From contig NZ_AZWO01000019.1 in assembly GCF_000514775.1 (NCBI RefSeq), forward strand, positions 5,963 through 67,167: a DNA stretch of 61,205 nucleotides, in the 5' to 3' direction. This document shows, one piece after another, positions 35,739 through 44,047 of the stretch. The number at the start of each line of letters is the position of its first letter. Positions within the stretch are counted from its first letter, which is position 1. Under the pieces are notes generated by a model that searched no databases, was not told where the DNA came from, and saw only the letters and a list, made by a program, of their open reading frames with translations. The translations under genes were made by a program, and so were the position numbers. The DNA is from Salinispora pacifica CNR114 (lineage in GTDB: Bacteria > Actinomycetota > Actinomycetes > Mycobacteriales > Micromonosporaceae).

Positions 35739-37064
35739 ATGAGGTGGGCGCTCAACCGGCTGGCGCTGGCCATCACGTCGATGGTGGCCCTGGCCTTCCT
35801 CGTGCCGCTCGCGGTGGTGACCCGCCAACTCGCGTACGACCGGGCCATCGGTGATGCCCACCAGCAGGCTGCCGCTATGGTGGCGGCGCTCGCCGTGGAC
35901 GAGGATCCGCGCCTGCTGACGCGCGCCGTGATGAGCACCACCGCCGGCGGCGAGGGACGGCTCGCCGTGCACCTGCCCGACGTGGCCCCGGTCGGGGTGG
36001 TGCACGCCGCTGCCGCCGACGTGACACTCGCCGCCGGATACCGGCGTCCGGTCACCGCGGACACGAGCGGCGGGCTGGCCTACCTGCTGCCGACTGTGAT
36101 CAGCGACGGGCAGACCGCGGTGATCGAGGTACACGTACCCCGCGAGGATATGGAGCGTGGGGTATGGCGTTCCTGGCTGGCCCTCGCCGGCCTCGCCGTC
36201 ATCCTCGTCGGTGGCTCCACACTCGTCGCCGATCGACTGGGTAGCCGGATCGTGCGATCCACCCGCCGGCTCGCCGGTGCCGCCCGGCAACTCGGCACCG
36301 GCGACCTGACCGCCCGGGTCGCCCCCGACGGCCCGGCGGAGCTGCACGACGCTGCACAGGCGTTCAACGGGCTTGCCCAGGACATGCGGCGGCTGATCGA
36401 CGCCGAGCGGGAGATGGCCGCTGACCTGTCGCACCGGCTGCGTACGCCGCTGACGGCGCTGCGCCTCGACGTTGAGGCGATGCCGCCCGGCGCCGTCGGG
36501 GAGCGGATGCGGCAAGCCTGCGACCTCCTCGACGAGGAGTTGGAGGCCATCATCACGGGAGCCCGGAGCAGCGTGGGCGAGCGCGACACCGAGTGCACCG
36601 ACCTCGTCGAGGTGCTGGCCGACCGGCTGGCGTTCTGGGCCGTCCTGGCCGAGGACCAGCAGCGGCCCTGGACGGTGGTCGGCGGCGATCGGCAGGTGCC
36701 ACTGCCGGTGCCACGCGGTGATCTGATCCTGGCGGTGGACGCCCTGCTCGGCAACGTGTTCGCGCACACCCCGGAGGGGTCGGCGTTCCAGGTCACCGTC
36801 TCACCGGACGCGCTCGTCGTCGATGATGCCGGTCCCGGCATCGCCGACCCCGCCGCAGCCGTCCGACGCGGCACGAGCGGAGCCGGTTCGACCGGGCTTG
36901 GCCTGGACATCGTGCAGCGGATAGCCATCGCCGCTGGCGGTCGGCTGCACATCGGAACCGGGTCGTTGGGTGGCGCCCGGGTGGCACTGGTCCTGGCGGC
37001 GGGCACATCATCCGGCCCGCCGTCCGTGCCGGACGAACGTCGTTGGCACGCCGACCGCAGCTGA
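35739..37064 (+). CDS. Sensor histidine kinase
   Basis: A 441-residue kinase: membrane segments near residues 8-28 and 147-167, an extracytoplasmic loop between them, a HAMP domain (about 168-220), a HisKA domain with phospho-His232 in DLSHRLRTPL, and an HATPase domain with the N box NVFAHTPEG, G1 box VDDAGPGI and G2 region GSTGLGLDIVQ. It pairs with the preceding OmpR-type regulator. The signal is unknown. The LPMO/DUF305 operon begins 165 bp downstream, which makes it a possible target but does not prove it. Confidence 0.93.
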   Translation: MRWALNRLALAITSMVALAFLVPLAVVTRQLAYDRAIGDAHQQAAAMVAALAVDEDPRLLTRAVMSTTAGGEGRLAVHLPDVAPVGVVHAAAADVTLAAGYRRPVTADTSGGLAYLLPTVISDGQTAVIEVHVPREDMERGVWRSWLALAGLAVILVGGSTLVADRLGSRIVRSTRRLAGAARQLGTGDLTARVAPDGPAELHDAAQAFNGLAQDMRRLIDAEREMAADLSHRLRTPLTALRLDVEAMPPGAVGERMRQACDLLDEELEAIITGARSSVGERDTECTDLVEVLADRLAFWAVLAEDQQRPWTVVGGDRQVPLPVPRGDLILAVDALLGNVFAHTPEGSAFQVTVSPDALVVDDAGPGIADPAAAVRRGTSGAGSTGLGLDIVQRIAIAAGGRLHIGTGSLGGARVALVLAAGTSSGPPSVPDERRWHADRS

Positions 37065-37108
37065 GCCGACGCGGTGCACGTACCGCTCCTGGGTAACAGC
37101 GGATCGTA

Positions 37109-37137
37109 CTTTAAGAAGTGTTTTCGCGGTCTTTAAG
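37109..37137. promoter_or_regulatory. Candidate regulatory site: CTTTAAG direct repeats before the LPMO gene
   Basis: CTTTAAG occurs at 37109-37115 and 37131-37137, 22 bp apart (two DNA turns), about 93 bp upstream of the LPMO start. Such paired direct repeats are typical of OmpR-type response-regulator sites, and an OmpR-type gene lies just upstream. No assay-level support exists here. Confidence 0.45.
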
Positions 37138-37229
37138 GCTTTGTTATTGCACTCATGCCTAGCGTCCTCAGCCGTAACCCGAGGTATGCCGGAGGTTCCG
37201 GCAACCACCGACAGGACGGTTGACAAACG

Positions 37230-38030
37230 ATGAACATTCGCAAGCTCATCGCCTACCCTCTGACAGCCGTCGCGGCCGCGGCCAGCTCGACACTGGCATT
37301 CGCGTCGCCCGCCTCGGCGCACGGGTACGTGGCCTCGCCGCCGAGCCGGCAGGCGCTGTGCGCGCAACGCGCCGTCCCGGACTGCGGCCCGATCAAGTAC
37401 GAGCCGCAGAGTGTGGAGGGGCCGAAGGGCCTCAAACGCTGTGACGGCGGGCTTTCCCAGTTCGCCGTGCTGAACGACAACAACCGCGGCTGGCCGGCGC
37501 GGAAGGTGGGCGACACCGTCACCTTCAGCTGGACCCTGACAGCTCGGCATCGCACCAGCACGTGGGAGTACTTCATCGGCGACACCCGGATCGCCCAGTT
37601 CGACGGCGGCAACCGGCAGCCCGAGGCGGTCGTCACCCACCAGGTTGATCTGAGCGACTTCGCCGGGCCGCAGACGGTGCTGGCGATCTGGAACATCGGC
37701 GACACCCCGATGGCCTTCTACAACTGCATCGACCTCGACGTGCGGGGCGGAGGCACCACCCCACCGACCCAGTCGCCGACTCCCGAACCCACCAGCACGC
37801 CGACGCCGAAACCGACCGGCCAGCCCAGTTCGACTGCCCTGCCCACGAATCCGGGGACGCCAGGCCAGCCCGGTGGGCCGACCGCCGCAGCCTGGGCAGC
37901 GGGTACCGCCTACCGGGTCGGTGACGAGGTCACCTTCGGCGGAGAGCGCTACCGTTGCCGGCAGGCTCACACCGCGATTCGTAGCTGGGAGCCGTCGCTG
38001 TTCACGCTCGCCCTGTGGCTGCCGGTATGA
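37230..38030 (+). CDS. Secreted copper-dependent lytic polysaccharide monooxygenase (AA10) with CBM5/12-like domain
   Basis: A 266-residue protein. The signal peptide ends at ASA-H, making His31 the mature N-terminal residue required for the copper histidine brace. The second brace His lies in TARHRTSTWEYF. The AA10 domain spans about 31-172 with the N-terminal HGYVASPPSR pattern of chitin- or cellulose-active LPMOs and paired cysteines. A Pro/Thr/Ser linker (about 173-215) leads to a C-terminal carbohydrate-binding module (WAAGTAYRVGDEVTFGGERY) of the CBM5/12 type, which usually binds chitin. It cleaves crystalline polysaccharide oxidatively. Its stop overlaps the DUF305 gene start (ATGA). 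Confidence 0.95.
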   Translation: MNIRKLIAYPLTAVAAAASSTLAFASPASAHGYVASPPSRQALCAQRAVPDCGPIKYEPQSVEGPKGLKRCDGGLSQFAVLNDNNRGWPARKVGDTVTFSWTLTARHRTSTWEYFIGDTRIAQFDGGNRQPEAVVTHQVDLSDFAGPQTVLAIWNIGDTPMAFYNCIDLDVRGGGTTPPTQSPTPEPTSTPTPKPTGQPSSTALPTNPGTPGQPGGPTAAAWAAGTAYRVGDEVTFGGERYRCRQAHTAIRSWEPSLFTLALWLPV

Positions 38031-38626
38031 GGCGCGCAACCAGGGCCGTCGCAGCCCTGTTGACAGCCGTCGGAGCGGCACTGTGGATGGCCGGCTGTGG
38101 CACCTCGTCCAGCACGTCGGAACCCCCGGCACCGACCCCCGAAGCCGTCCAGATCAGCACCGCCCACAACGCCGCCGACGTGATGTACCTACAGATGATG
38201 ATCGCCCACCATGGGCAGGGCCTGGAGCTCGTCGGGCTGGCGGGGACGCGGGCGCAACAGGCGGAGATCAAGACACTGGCCGCTGCCGTCCAGGCCACCC
38301 AGGACGACGAGGTCACCGTGATGAGATCGTGGCTCGACACCTGGTCGAAACCGGCCGCGGTCGACCATGACCCGGCTGCGCATGCTGAGCACGGCGGTCT
38401 GCCGGCTACCGGGCCCGAGCAGATCGCCGCGCTGAGAGACGCGCCGGAGACCGACTTCGACCGGAGTTTCATCAACCTCTTCGTCGCCCATCAGCACAAC
38501 GCGGTCGAGATGTCCCAGTGGGCGGAGGAAAAGGGAGAAAACCCGGAAGTCAGGGATTTCGCCCGTAGGGTCCGGGAGTCCCGAGCCGACCAGATCGCGC
38601 AGCTGCTGGCGTACCTCAACAACTGA
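38027..38626 (+). CDS. DUF305 lipoprotein, His/Met-rich, possible copper-binding partner
   Basis: A 199-residue lipoprotein: N-terminal hydrophobic segment and lipobox MAGC with the lipidated Cys near residue 24, then a duplicated DUF305 four-helix core. Conserved His/Met clusters are MMIAHHGQGLEL and FVAHQHNAVEMSQW; a further His-rich loop is DHDPAAHAEHGG. DUF305 proteins such as cyanobacterial CopM bind copper (established for some members). The ATG overlaps the LPMO stop, so both are translated together. A role in delivering copper to the LPMO outside the membrane is an inference from this coupling. Confidence 0.9.
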   Translation: MRRATRAVAALLTAVGAALWMAGCGTSSSTSEPPAPTPEAVQISTAHNAADVMYLQMMIAHHGQGLELVGLAGTRAQQAEIKTLAAAVQATQDDEVTVMRSWLDTWSKPAAVDHDPAAHAEHGGLPATGPEQIAALRDAPETDFDRSFINLFVAHQHNAVEMSQWAEEKGENPEVRDFARRVRESRADQIAQLLAYLNN

Positions 38627-38777
38627 CGGACGCCCAGGTCGGGGTACTGGCGGATCCCCGGCCTGGGCGAACCATCAGGCCGATCAGCATTCCTCGACGA
38701 ATAGTGGCACCGGCTCCGGTCAGGCTGCCGACGAGGGCGACCGCCGCGACGGCCCCAAGCTGCTTCAACAGCCGCAT
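38616..38777 (-). pseudogene. Short membrane peptide, possibly a 5' fragment of a CPBP-family protease gene
   Basis: A 53-residue frame with a clear ribosome-binding site (GAAGGAG, 5 nt before ATG 38777). Its start MRLLKQLGAVAAVALVG resembles, from memory, the N-terminus of actinobacterial CPBP-type intramembrane protease genes. The frame loses protein-like character after residue 25 and stops early, overlapping the DUF305 3' end by 11 bp. It could be a remnant or a real small membrane peptide. The 268 bp from 38778 to 39045 show no gene. Confidence 0.4.
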
Positions 38778-39045
38778 GACAACTCCTTCGTGGGAAACCG
38801 CTGCCATCGCGCCGCGGCTTGTGCTCCACGCTATGGAGTCGCCCGCCGGAAATCGTCACCACACGGAGGACACCTGCCGGTAGCTCGCACGGGGGACAAC
38901 ACCGACCCCACACCGACTCCACCGATCACGTACCGATAATGCGCCGGAAAGGATGCCGGCATCCGATAGGCGCAGCAGCCCGAGCCCGGCGGCCAAGCGA
39001 CCCCCGTCGTCGTGACGACTCGGCACGAACTACCGGCTACCCGAC

Positions 39046-39852
39046 TCAATATGTCCGATTCCGCTGATTCTGGACGGACCTCAACAGATTAGCGTGGGTC
39101 TGCTCGTCGGCTGCCACGACAAGTCCCCCCAGCCCGACGTCCGGCGGCTGACCGTCAATCCCGGTGATCACGCAGCCCGCAGCCGTGCACAGGGCGAGCC
39201 CGGCCGCGAAGTGAACGTTGTCGGATAGCTGGTTACCATCGGTGACGTAGCCGGCGCGGCGGCCGGCAGCGACCCACGCCACCGCCAGCGTGCTGGCGAC
39301 CACACGTAGCTGGAACCGCGCGACAAAGTCCTCATCGGCGAGCATCCGCGCGGTCCGGAAGTCGACCTCGTTCGGAAATGGCGGATAAAGGTTGATGTCC
39401 ACCAGCTTCGAGTCGGCCGACGGGACGAGTCGCTCGTCGGTGGCGCCGCGGCGCAGGTAGGCGGCGGCGCCGTCGGTCCAGAACACCTCGTCACTGAAGG
39501 GATCCGCCGAGGCAGCCACGGTGGGCTGCGTGCCGCTCCGCAGCGCCACGTTGACCGCGACCAGCATGGTCTGCGCGGCGAAGTTCAAGGTCCCGCACAA
39601 CGGGTCTACCAGCCACATCCGCTCGCTGTCGCCGGTGCTCGTGCGCCCGCTCTCCTCACCCACCAGGACATCGTCTGGACGCGCCGCGCGCAGGGTGTCC
39701 AGGATCGCCTTCTCTGCCGCGATGTCCGCTGTGGTGGCGAAGTCGTCCGCGCCCTTCGAAAAGCGGGTCAGCGCTGATCCGTAGTGGGAACGGACGACCG
39801 CGGCACCCGCCTCCGCCGCCTCGATGGCCAACGCCTGATCTGTGATCGACAT
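39046..39852 (-). CDS. Inositol-monophosphatase-family protein with altered metal motif
   Basis: A 268-residue IMPase-fold protein. Metal-site segments are GEESG (Glu) and WLVDPLCGTLNF, where the canonical DPIDGT has Cys in place of the second Asp. The third motif, WDxAA in most members, is not obvious; SDNVHFAAGLALC occupies its place. The loss of two metal ligands suggests altered chemistry or an inactive, ligand-binding role. The start at 39852 (ATG) is weakly supported; 39888 and 39864 are in-frame alternatives. It stands alone, convergent with nothing obvious, with 256 bp to the MFS gene stop. It may be a phosphatase for sugar or nucleotide phosphates. Confidence 0.8.
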   Translation of the reverse strand: MSITDQALAIEAAEAGAAVVRSHYGSALTRFSKGADDFATTADIAAEKAILDTLRAARPDDVLVGEESGRTSTGDSERMWLVDPLCGTLNFAAQTMLVAVNVALRSGTQPTVAASADPFSDEVFWTDGAAAYLRRGATDERLVPSADSKLVDINLYPPFPNEVDFRTARMLADEDFVARFQLRVVASTLAVAWVAAGRRAGYVTDGNQLSDNVHFAAGLALCTAAGCVITGIDGQPPDVGLGGLVVAADEQTHANLLRSVQNQRNRTY

Positions 39853-40108
39853 ACCTGACACCATAGATACATATTGAGCCTCCCGCACAGCAGGTAGGCC
39901 GGTTCCGGATACGGCCGGCAGCGTCCGGCCGACTACCGGGAGGCCACCAGCCGGACCGCCTCGGTCCGGCTCGTCGTACGGGGTCCGGTGACGACCCCCA
40001 CGCCAAGCGCGCGACGGGACCTAGCCGGTCGAGCGACTCGCACCAGGTAGGTCCCATCGTGCTGGGTCAACGCCAGCCTGATCGTGCCGTTCGCTCACCG
40101 CCCGGGGT

Positions 40109-41347
40109 TCACGCCCTACCCGCCGCGCCCGCGCGAGGCTGGTCCGACGGGACGGAGTCGACAGCCGAGGTGGCTCGGGTTCGTGCTGCCGAGCCGGCCT
40201 TTGCTCCTATGATCGTGATGGCGATCGCCACCGCGACCCCGGCCGCCCCGATCCACGAGACGGACTCAAGCGTCAGACCAGCGACGGCCAGTCCGCCCAG
40301 CCCTGCCCCGGCAGCCATGGCCAGTTGCATCATCGACTGGTTGAGTCCAAGCAGGATGCCAGATGCTTCCGGCTCGATGGTGGCGAGGTGAAACTGCTGT
40401 GTGGGCCCGGTGCTCCATGCTGCCACCGACCAGATCACGAGAACTGCCAGGACGAGGATCATCGATCCACTCACGAACGACAGCGCCACGAGCGCGGCCA
40501 GGTGCAGACCCATGCCGCCGAGCAGGGTCGGCAGCACGCCCCGACGGTCGGTGAGGAAGCCGCCGGCCTTCGAGCCGACCAGGCTGGCAATGCCGAACGC
40601 GAGCAACGCGCCGCTGATGAGCGTGGCGGGCACACCGGAGACCTCGATCAGGTACGGCGAGAGGTAGGTGTAGGCCACCGAGTAGCCGCCGAGCCAGAAG
40701 AAGGTGATCGACAGGCCACGCACGATGGCGGGGTTCTTGAGGAGTGCCAGCTGACGGCTGACCGGCACCGGCCGGTCGCCTCCGACCGGGGGCAGCGCGT
40801 ACCGGAGCGTGCCAGCGGCGAGAAGGGTCGCGACGGCGATGCCGAGAAAGACGGTCTGCCAGCTGAACCACTCGGCGACCAGCCGCCCCGCGGGCACTCC
40901 GAGGATGAGGGAGGCGGTGAAGCCGGTTACCACGGTGGCGATCGCACGGCCGGCCCGCTCCGCCGGGGCGATCTTCATCGCCAGCGTGAGTGCGGTCACG
41001 ACCGCGACGCCGGCGGCGAGTGCCATGAACACGCGTGCGACCACGAACGGCCAGAAGCCCTCCACCAGGAAGGAGGCCACATTACTGGCAACGAACAGGC
41101 CCAGTGCTCCGATCAGGAGCGTACGACGATCCGTCTTGGCGACAGCAACGAGCGCGATCGGCGTACCGACAGCGTAGGTGAGCGAGAACAGGGTGATGAG
41201 CTGGCCGGCAGTCGACACGGTAACGCCGAGATCAGCAGCGACCACATCGAGAAGGCCGGCAATCACATACTCCGAGGTGCCGACGAGGAAGCTCGTGAGT
41301 GCCAACAGGTAGACCTGCAAGGTCACTCTAGATGATGCGGTGGTCAC
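40109..41347 (-). CDS. MFS drug-efflux-type transporter
   Basis: A 412-residue major facilitator transporter with twelve hydrophobic segments, of the DHA1 (AraJ/CmlR-like) group. The motif FVARVFMALAAGVAVVTALTLA lies after the fourth segment, and the A-motif-like loop is VAVAKTDRRTLL. GTG 41347 is preferred because AAGGAGC lies 7 nt upstream; a longer frame from 41434 lacks support. It lies 115 bp downstream of the ArsR-family gene on the same strand. A 16-bp motif near its start matches one near the ArsR start. Substrate unknown; drug or metabolite export is the usual role. Confidence 0.9.
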   Translation of the reverse strand: MTTASSRVTLQVYLLALTSFLVGTSEYVIAGLLDVVAADLGVTVSTAGQLITLFSLTYAVGTPIALVAVAKTDRRTLLIGALGLFVASNVASFLVEGFWPFVVARVFMALAAGVAVVTALTLAMKIAPAERAGRAIATVVTGFTASLILGVPAGRLVAEWFSWQTVFLGIAVATLLAAGTLRYALPPVGGDRPVPVSRQLALLKNPAIVRGLSITFFWLGGYSVAYTYLSPYLIEVSGVPATLISGALLAFGIASLVGSKAGGFLTDRRGVLPTLLGGMGLHLAALVALSFVSGSMILVLAVLVIWSVAAWSTGPTQQFHLATIEPEASGILLGLNQSMMQLAMAAGAGLGGLAVAGLTLESVSWIGAAGVAVAIAITIIGAKAGSAARTRATSAVDSVPSDQPRAGAAGRA

Positions 41348-41362
41348 GGATTGCTCCTTCAG

Positions 41363-41378
41363 TTCGACACTTTGCGAA
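41363..41378 (-). promoter_or_regulatory. Candidate ArsR operator at the MFS gene
   Basis: Read on the minus strand this is TTCGCAAAGTGTCGAA, an imperfect inverted repeat 16 bp upstream of the MFS start. It matches the motif at 41785-41800 at 14 of 16 positions. Confidence 0.55.
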
Positions 41379-41462
41379 ATATCTGATTGTCTGAATACAG
41401 GCATGCGAACGACAGGCACTCGGTCCGCGGTCACGACGACCGGGACCGGACCGCCCGCCTGA

Positions 41463-41765
41463 TTAGAGTTCGCGGTTCATCGCCTCGACGAACCGAGCGA
41501 TCGCCGCCTCATTACGACGGTAGTAGGTGTACTTACCGATACGTTCCGTAATGAGAAGATCAGCCTGTAGCAGCATCGCCAGGTACTGCGATGCGGTTGA
41601 CTGGGTCATCCCCAGCTTGTCCGCGACCTGCTTGACGCAGACACCCGTCGCGACCATGTCGATGTCGTCCTGTTGGGTGAAGTGCCGGGAGGGCTGCTTC
41701 ATCCACTGCAGGATGTGCAGTCGAGGCTCGCTGGCCAGCGTCTTGAACACGTCGACAGTCGCCAT
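41463..41765 (-). CDS. ArsR-family winged-helix repressor
   Basis: A 100-residue ArsR-type winged helix protein (LGMTQSTASQYLAMLLQADLL is the recognition helix and flank). The N-terminus VDVFKTLASEPRLHILQWM is typical. Two Cys are absent from the classical metal site; only Cys near VATGVCVKQ is seen, so metal sensing is not evident. ATG 41765 gives the usual family length. It precedes the MFS transporter gene and probably controls it: a similar motif lies before both genes. Confidence 0.92.
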   Translation of the reverse strand: MATVDVFKTLASEPRLHILQWMKQPSRHFTQQDDIDMVATGVCVKQVADKLGMTQSTASQYLAMLLQADLLITERIGKYTYYRRNEAAIARFVEAMNREL

Positions 41766-41784
41766 GCCGCCATCATAACGAGAA

Positions 41785-41800
41785 TTCGCGAAGTGTCCAA
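41785..41800 (+). promoter_or_regulatory. Candidate ArsR operator at its own gene
   Basis: TTCGCGAAGTGTCCAA lies 20 bp upstream of the ArsR start and resembles the motif before the MFS gene (14 of 16 positions). It contains the palindrome TTCGCGAA. Confidence 0.55.
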
Positions 41801-42039
41801 CCATCGCCACTGCTGGCACCGCTCGCCGCTCGACCGCGCTGGCACACGTCGGCAAGCCCGGGTAGCGCCCGGCGAGCAGGCACAGGTGGACGACCCCACT
41901 CATGTCGGCGCGGTCGGGCCCGCTCCCGTCCGCGCGGTGCCGCACCGGACGAGGGCGACGCGACGGAGGCTTCCGGGGGTGTGGCAACGACGCGAGCTGG
42001 CCGAGGTACGGGGTCACCGTGGGCACAGACAGGCTTCGG

Positions 42040-42123
42040 TCAGTTCGCCAGCCCGCAGCTCGATCTCGGGGTCTTCCTCAGTGCCGTGGCGATCCGGGCG
42101 GCGGCCTCGATCACGTTCGCGTC
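42040..42123 (-). pseudogene. Possible tiny threonine-dehydratase-like remnant
   Basis: A minus-strand frame ending at TGA 42040-42042 reads ANVIEAAARIATALRKTP, resembling the N-terminal substrate-domain start of serine/threonine dehydratases. It is too short and uncertain to be a gene. The rest of 41766-42178 shows no gene. Confidence 0.25.
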
Positions 42124-42178
42124 ATGCCTTCCGCCTGGGCAGTCAATGCCGCAAGCAAGCGAGGGCGTGCCAGCCGAG

Positions 42179-43009
42179 TCACTCCCAGACTGCGGCGATG
42201 GTGTCCGCGAGCGCGGCGGGTTTAGACAGGAAGGGCGAGTGAGAGGAATCGAGCGGGACCACGGTGGTTGGGGTGGCTGAGATTTCGTCGATCTCGCGAA
42301 CGAAGCGATGTTGCAATGGTGGCCGGATCATACGGTCGTTACTGCACGTGACATAGGTATGGGGGAGGGCACCGAATCGTTCGGGGGTCACGGTGATGCT
42401 TTCGGCTGCGATACCCACCGGCGCGTCCGGATTGAGCAGGTCGAGCACCGCGTTGACAGTGCCGACCGAGACGTCGTCGTAGAGCGCCTCGCGGATAGCC
42501 TGGCGGCCGGATGCGTCGCCGGTGTCCAACCTGGAAGCACCGACAGCGAATGGGTCCGCTCGCAGCATCGCGGTGCCCAACTCGCCCTCGTTCTCATCGC
42601 TGGTCACGTAGGCGCCAGCAGGCAGGCCGGCGACCGGTACCAGGGCGGCGACGTAGACCACGTGGGAGACGAGCGCCGGCTCCAACTCTGCGGCCAGGGT
42701 CGCGACGACTCCGCCCATGCTGTGTGCTACGACCACGCTCGGATCGCCACCCCCTATCAGACGCAGGCGCTCGACCAGGGCTTTGGCCGCGGTGGTTGCC
42801 GTGACCGAAGCAACAGCGGACGGCTCAGTAGCAAAGGCGGCAGCATCGAACGGGCGGCTCCACCGAGCGCTGGGCGACGGGCCTTCGAGCCCTTGCCCCG
42901 TCATATCGACAGCGATCGAGGGGATCTGGCGCGCGGCCAGCTGTTCGGTGACCAGGCTCCAACACCAGGTGCCGTGCCAGAATCCAGGAACAAGGACGAC
43001 GTTTCGCAT
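42179..43009 (-). CDS. Alpha/beta hydrolase
   Basis: A 276-residue alpha/beta hydrolase. The N-terminus VVLVPGFWHGTWCW supplies the oxyanion-hole strand, the nucleophile Ser is in VAHSMGG, and a late His in LDSSHSPFLS is the probable catalytic His. It has no signal peptide. It stands alone in a region of gene remnants. Related esterases act on small esters or plant-hormone-like methyl esters; no specific substrate can be claimed. The 5' neighbourhood (43010-43260) shows no gene. Confidence 0.9.
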   Translation of the reverse strand: MRNVVLVPGFWHGTWCWSLVTEQLAARQIPSIAVDMTGQGLEGPSPSARWSRPFDAAAFATEPSAVASVTATTAAKALVERLRLIGGGDPSVVVAHSMGGVVATLAAELEPALVSHVVYVAALVPVAGLPAGAYVTSDENEGELGTAMLRADPFAVGASRLDTGDASGRQAIREALYDDVSVGTVNAVLDLLNPDAPVGIAAESITVTPERFGALPHTYVTCSNDRMIRPPLQHRFVREIDEISATPTTVVPLDSSHSPFLSKPAALADTIAAVWE

Positions 43010-43261
43010 AGTTGTGGATCTTAATTCGGACGGGCGAGGTAGCAGCCTCGACTGTGACCGAAAATCCCGTACTTTCCGTCACAGAGCCAACGATTCACCA
43101 TCGCCGCCGGCGGGACGCCGTCACCGCGGCGGAGGCGACTCAGCTGCATTGTGGGTCACATCACCGGGAGAGGTCGCCAAGATGTCCGTGATCCCGCTGC
43201 CGACCGCCCCGCCCGGTGACGCTCGTGGCCGCCGTCGACGCGTTCCTCGACCGGCTGGCAT

Positions 43262-43381
43262 GCCGTCGTCCCAGTTGCGACACGAGGGTCTCCAGTCGCC
43301 ACGCAGGCTGGTGCCGTAGCAGTCCAGCCGCAGGGTCTTGTAGATCTGGTTGCCCTGGGTGAAGTTGTACGACGCGGTCAT
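43262..43381 (-). pseudogene. Fragment of a small secreted-protein gene
   Basis: A 40-residue stretch (YNFTQGNQIYKTLRLDCYGT onward) has regular protein composition with two cysteines. A second frame upstream (about 43382-43450, GTELVGTYRMPQDWYH) also looks coding but is in another phase and ends in TGA at 43378, overlapping the ATG at 43379-43381. This suggests a broken gene rather than two genes. Flanking sequence loses coding character. Confidence 0.4.
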
Positions 43382-43689
43382 CCAGGGGTGCCGCCATCAT
43401 CCTGGTGGTACCAGTCCTGGGGCATCCGGTACGTGCCCACGAGTTCGGTACCTGACGTTCTGCGCTGCGAGTCGCGGATAGCAGCGGCGACAGCAGACGT
43501 ACCCCGCCACGGACAGCCGCCAGCGGCCAGGAACGGACGGTAGCCCGAGGTCGCGGACCTCCACGGACCAAGCCGAACGAAATGCCCCGAACTACAAGCG
43601 AGGCGTCGGGCGGCTTGGCAGAACCGGGATGGTGCGGCCAGTAGGTGCCGCCTGTTGCGCGGGGTGTGGGGTTCGGCGCGGATACTGGC

Positions 43690-43851
43690 CGGGTGGTGGA
43701 GAAGCAGGCGGCGGAGTTGACCCGGTGGGCCATCCACGGCGAGCGGGTGGTGGATGACACCCGGCGGGCGCGGTTGAGTATCGCCGAGGTGGAGTTGCCG
43801 GATGGGGTTCGGTTCGAGCAGTACGTGATCCGGGCTCCCCGGTCGTTGATG
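43690..43851 (+). pseudogene. 5' fragment of a NUDIX hydrolase gene
   Basis: The plus frame reads VVEKQAAELTRWAIHGERVV and then DDTRRARLSIAEVELPDG, ending EQYVIRAPRSLM. This strongly resembles, from memory, the N-terminal part of actinobacterial NUDIX hydrolases before the NUDIX box. The NUDIX box itself is missing and the frame becomes nonsense right after 43851. It is a truncated remnant. Confidence 0.5.
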
Positions 43852-43856
43852 CGGCC

Positions 43857-44024
43857 GGTGAAGTGCCGCACGGCGGGAAGTCGCCGGTGTGGGGCGAGTT
43901 GGGTTTGCAGGTCGCGGAGGTAGCGGACGGCTCTGGCGGAGCGGAGTTGGGTGGTCAGGGTCAGGGCTTGCGCGCCGGCGCCGCCGATCGGCGGTATGTG
44001 GCGAGTAGGGAGCAGCGAGACGAC
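43857..44024 (-). pseudogene. Minus-strand coding remnant abutting the NUDIX fragment
   Basis: A 56-residue stretch of protein-like sequence (for example ALTLTTQLRSARAVRYLRDL) sits on the opposite strand and ends within 6 bp of the NUDIX fragment. Beyond either end the frame degenerates. The source gene is not recognised. Confidence 0.35.
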
Positions 44025-44047
44025 GCCCGTGTACAAGGAGCTCCGGG

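Noticed and set aside
34842..36767. 641-residue minus-strand open frame opposite the two-component genes
   Set aside because: It is a shadow of the response regulator and kinase, whose motifs are complete on the plus strand.
40325..41335. 336-residue plus-strand open frame opposite the MFS gene
   Set aside because: High His/Glu/Arg/Gln composition without membrane or domain pattern; the minus strand encodes a clear twelve-segment transporter.
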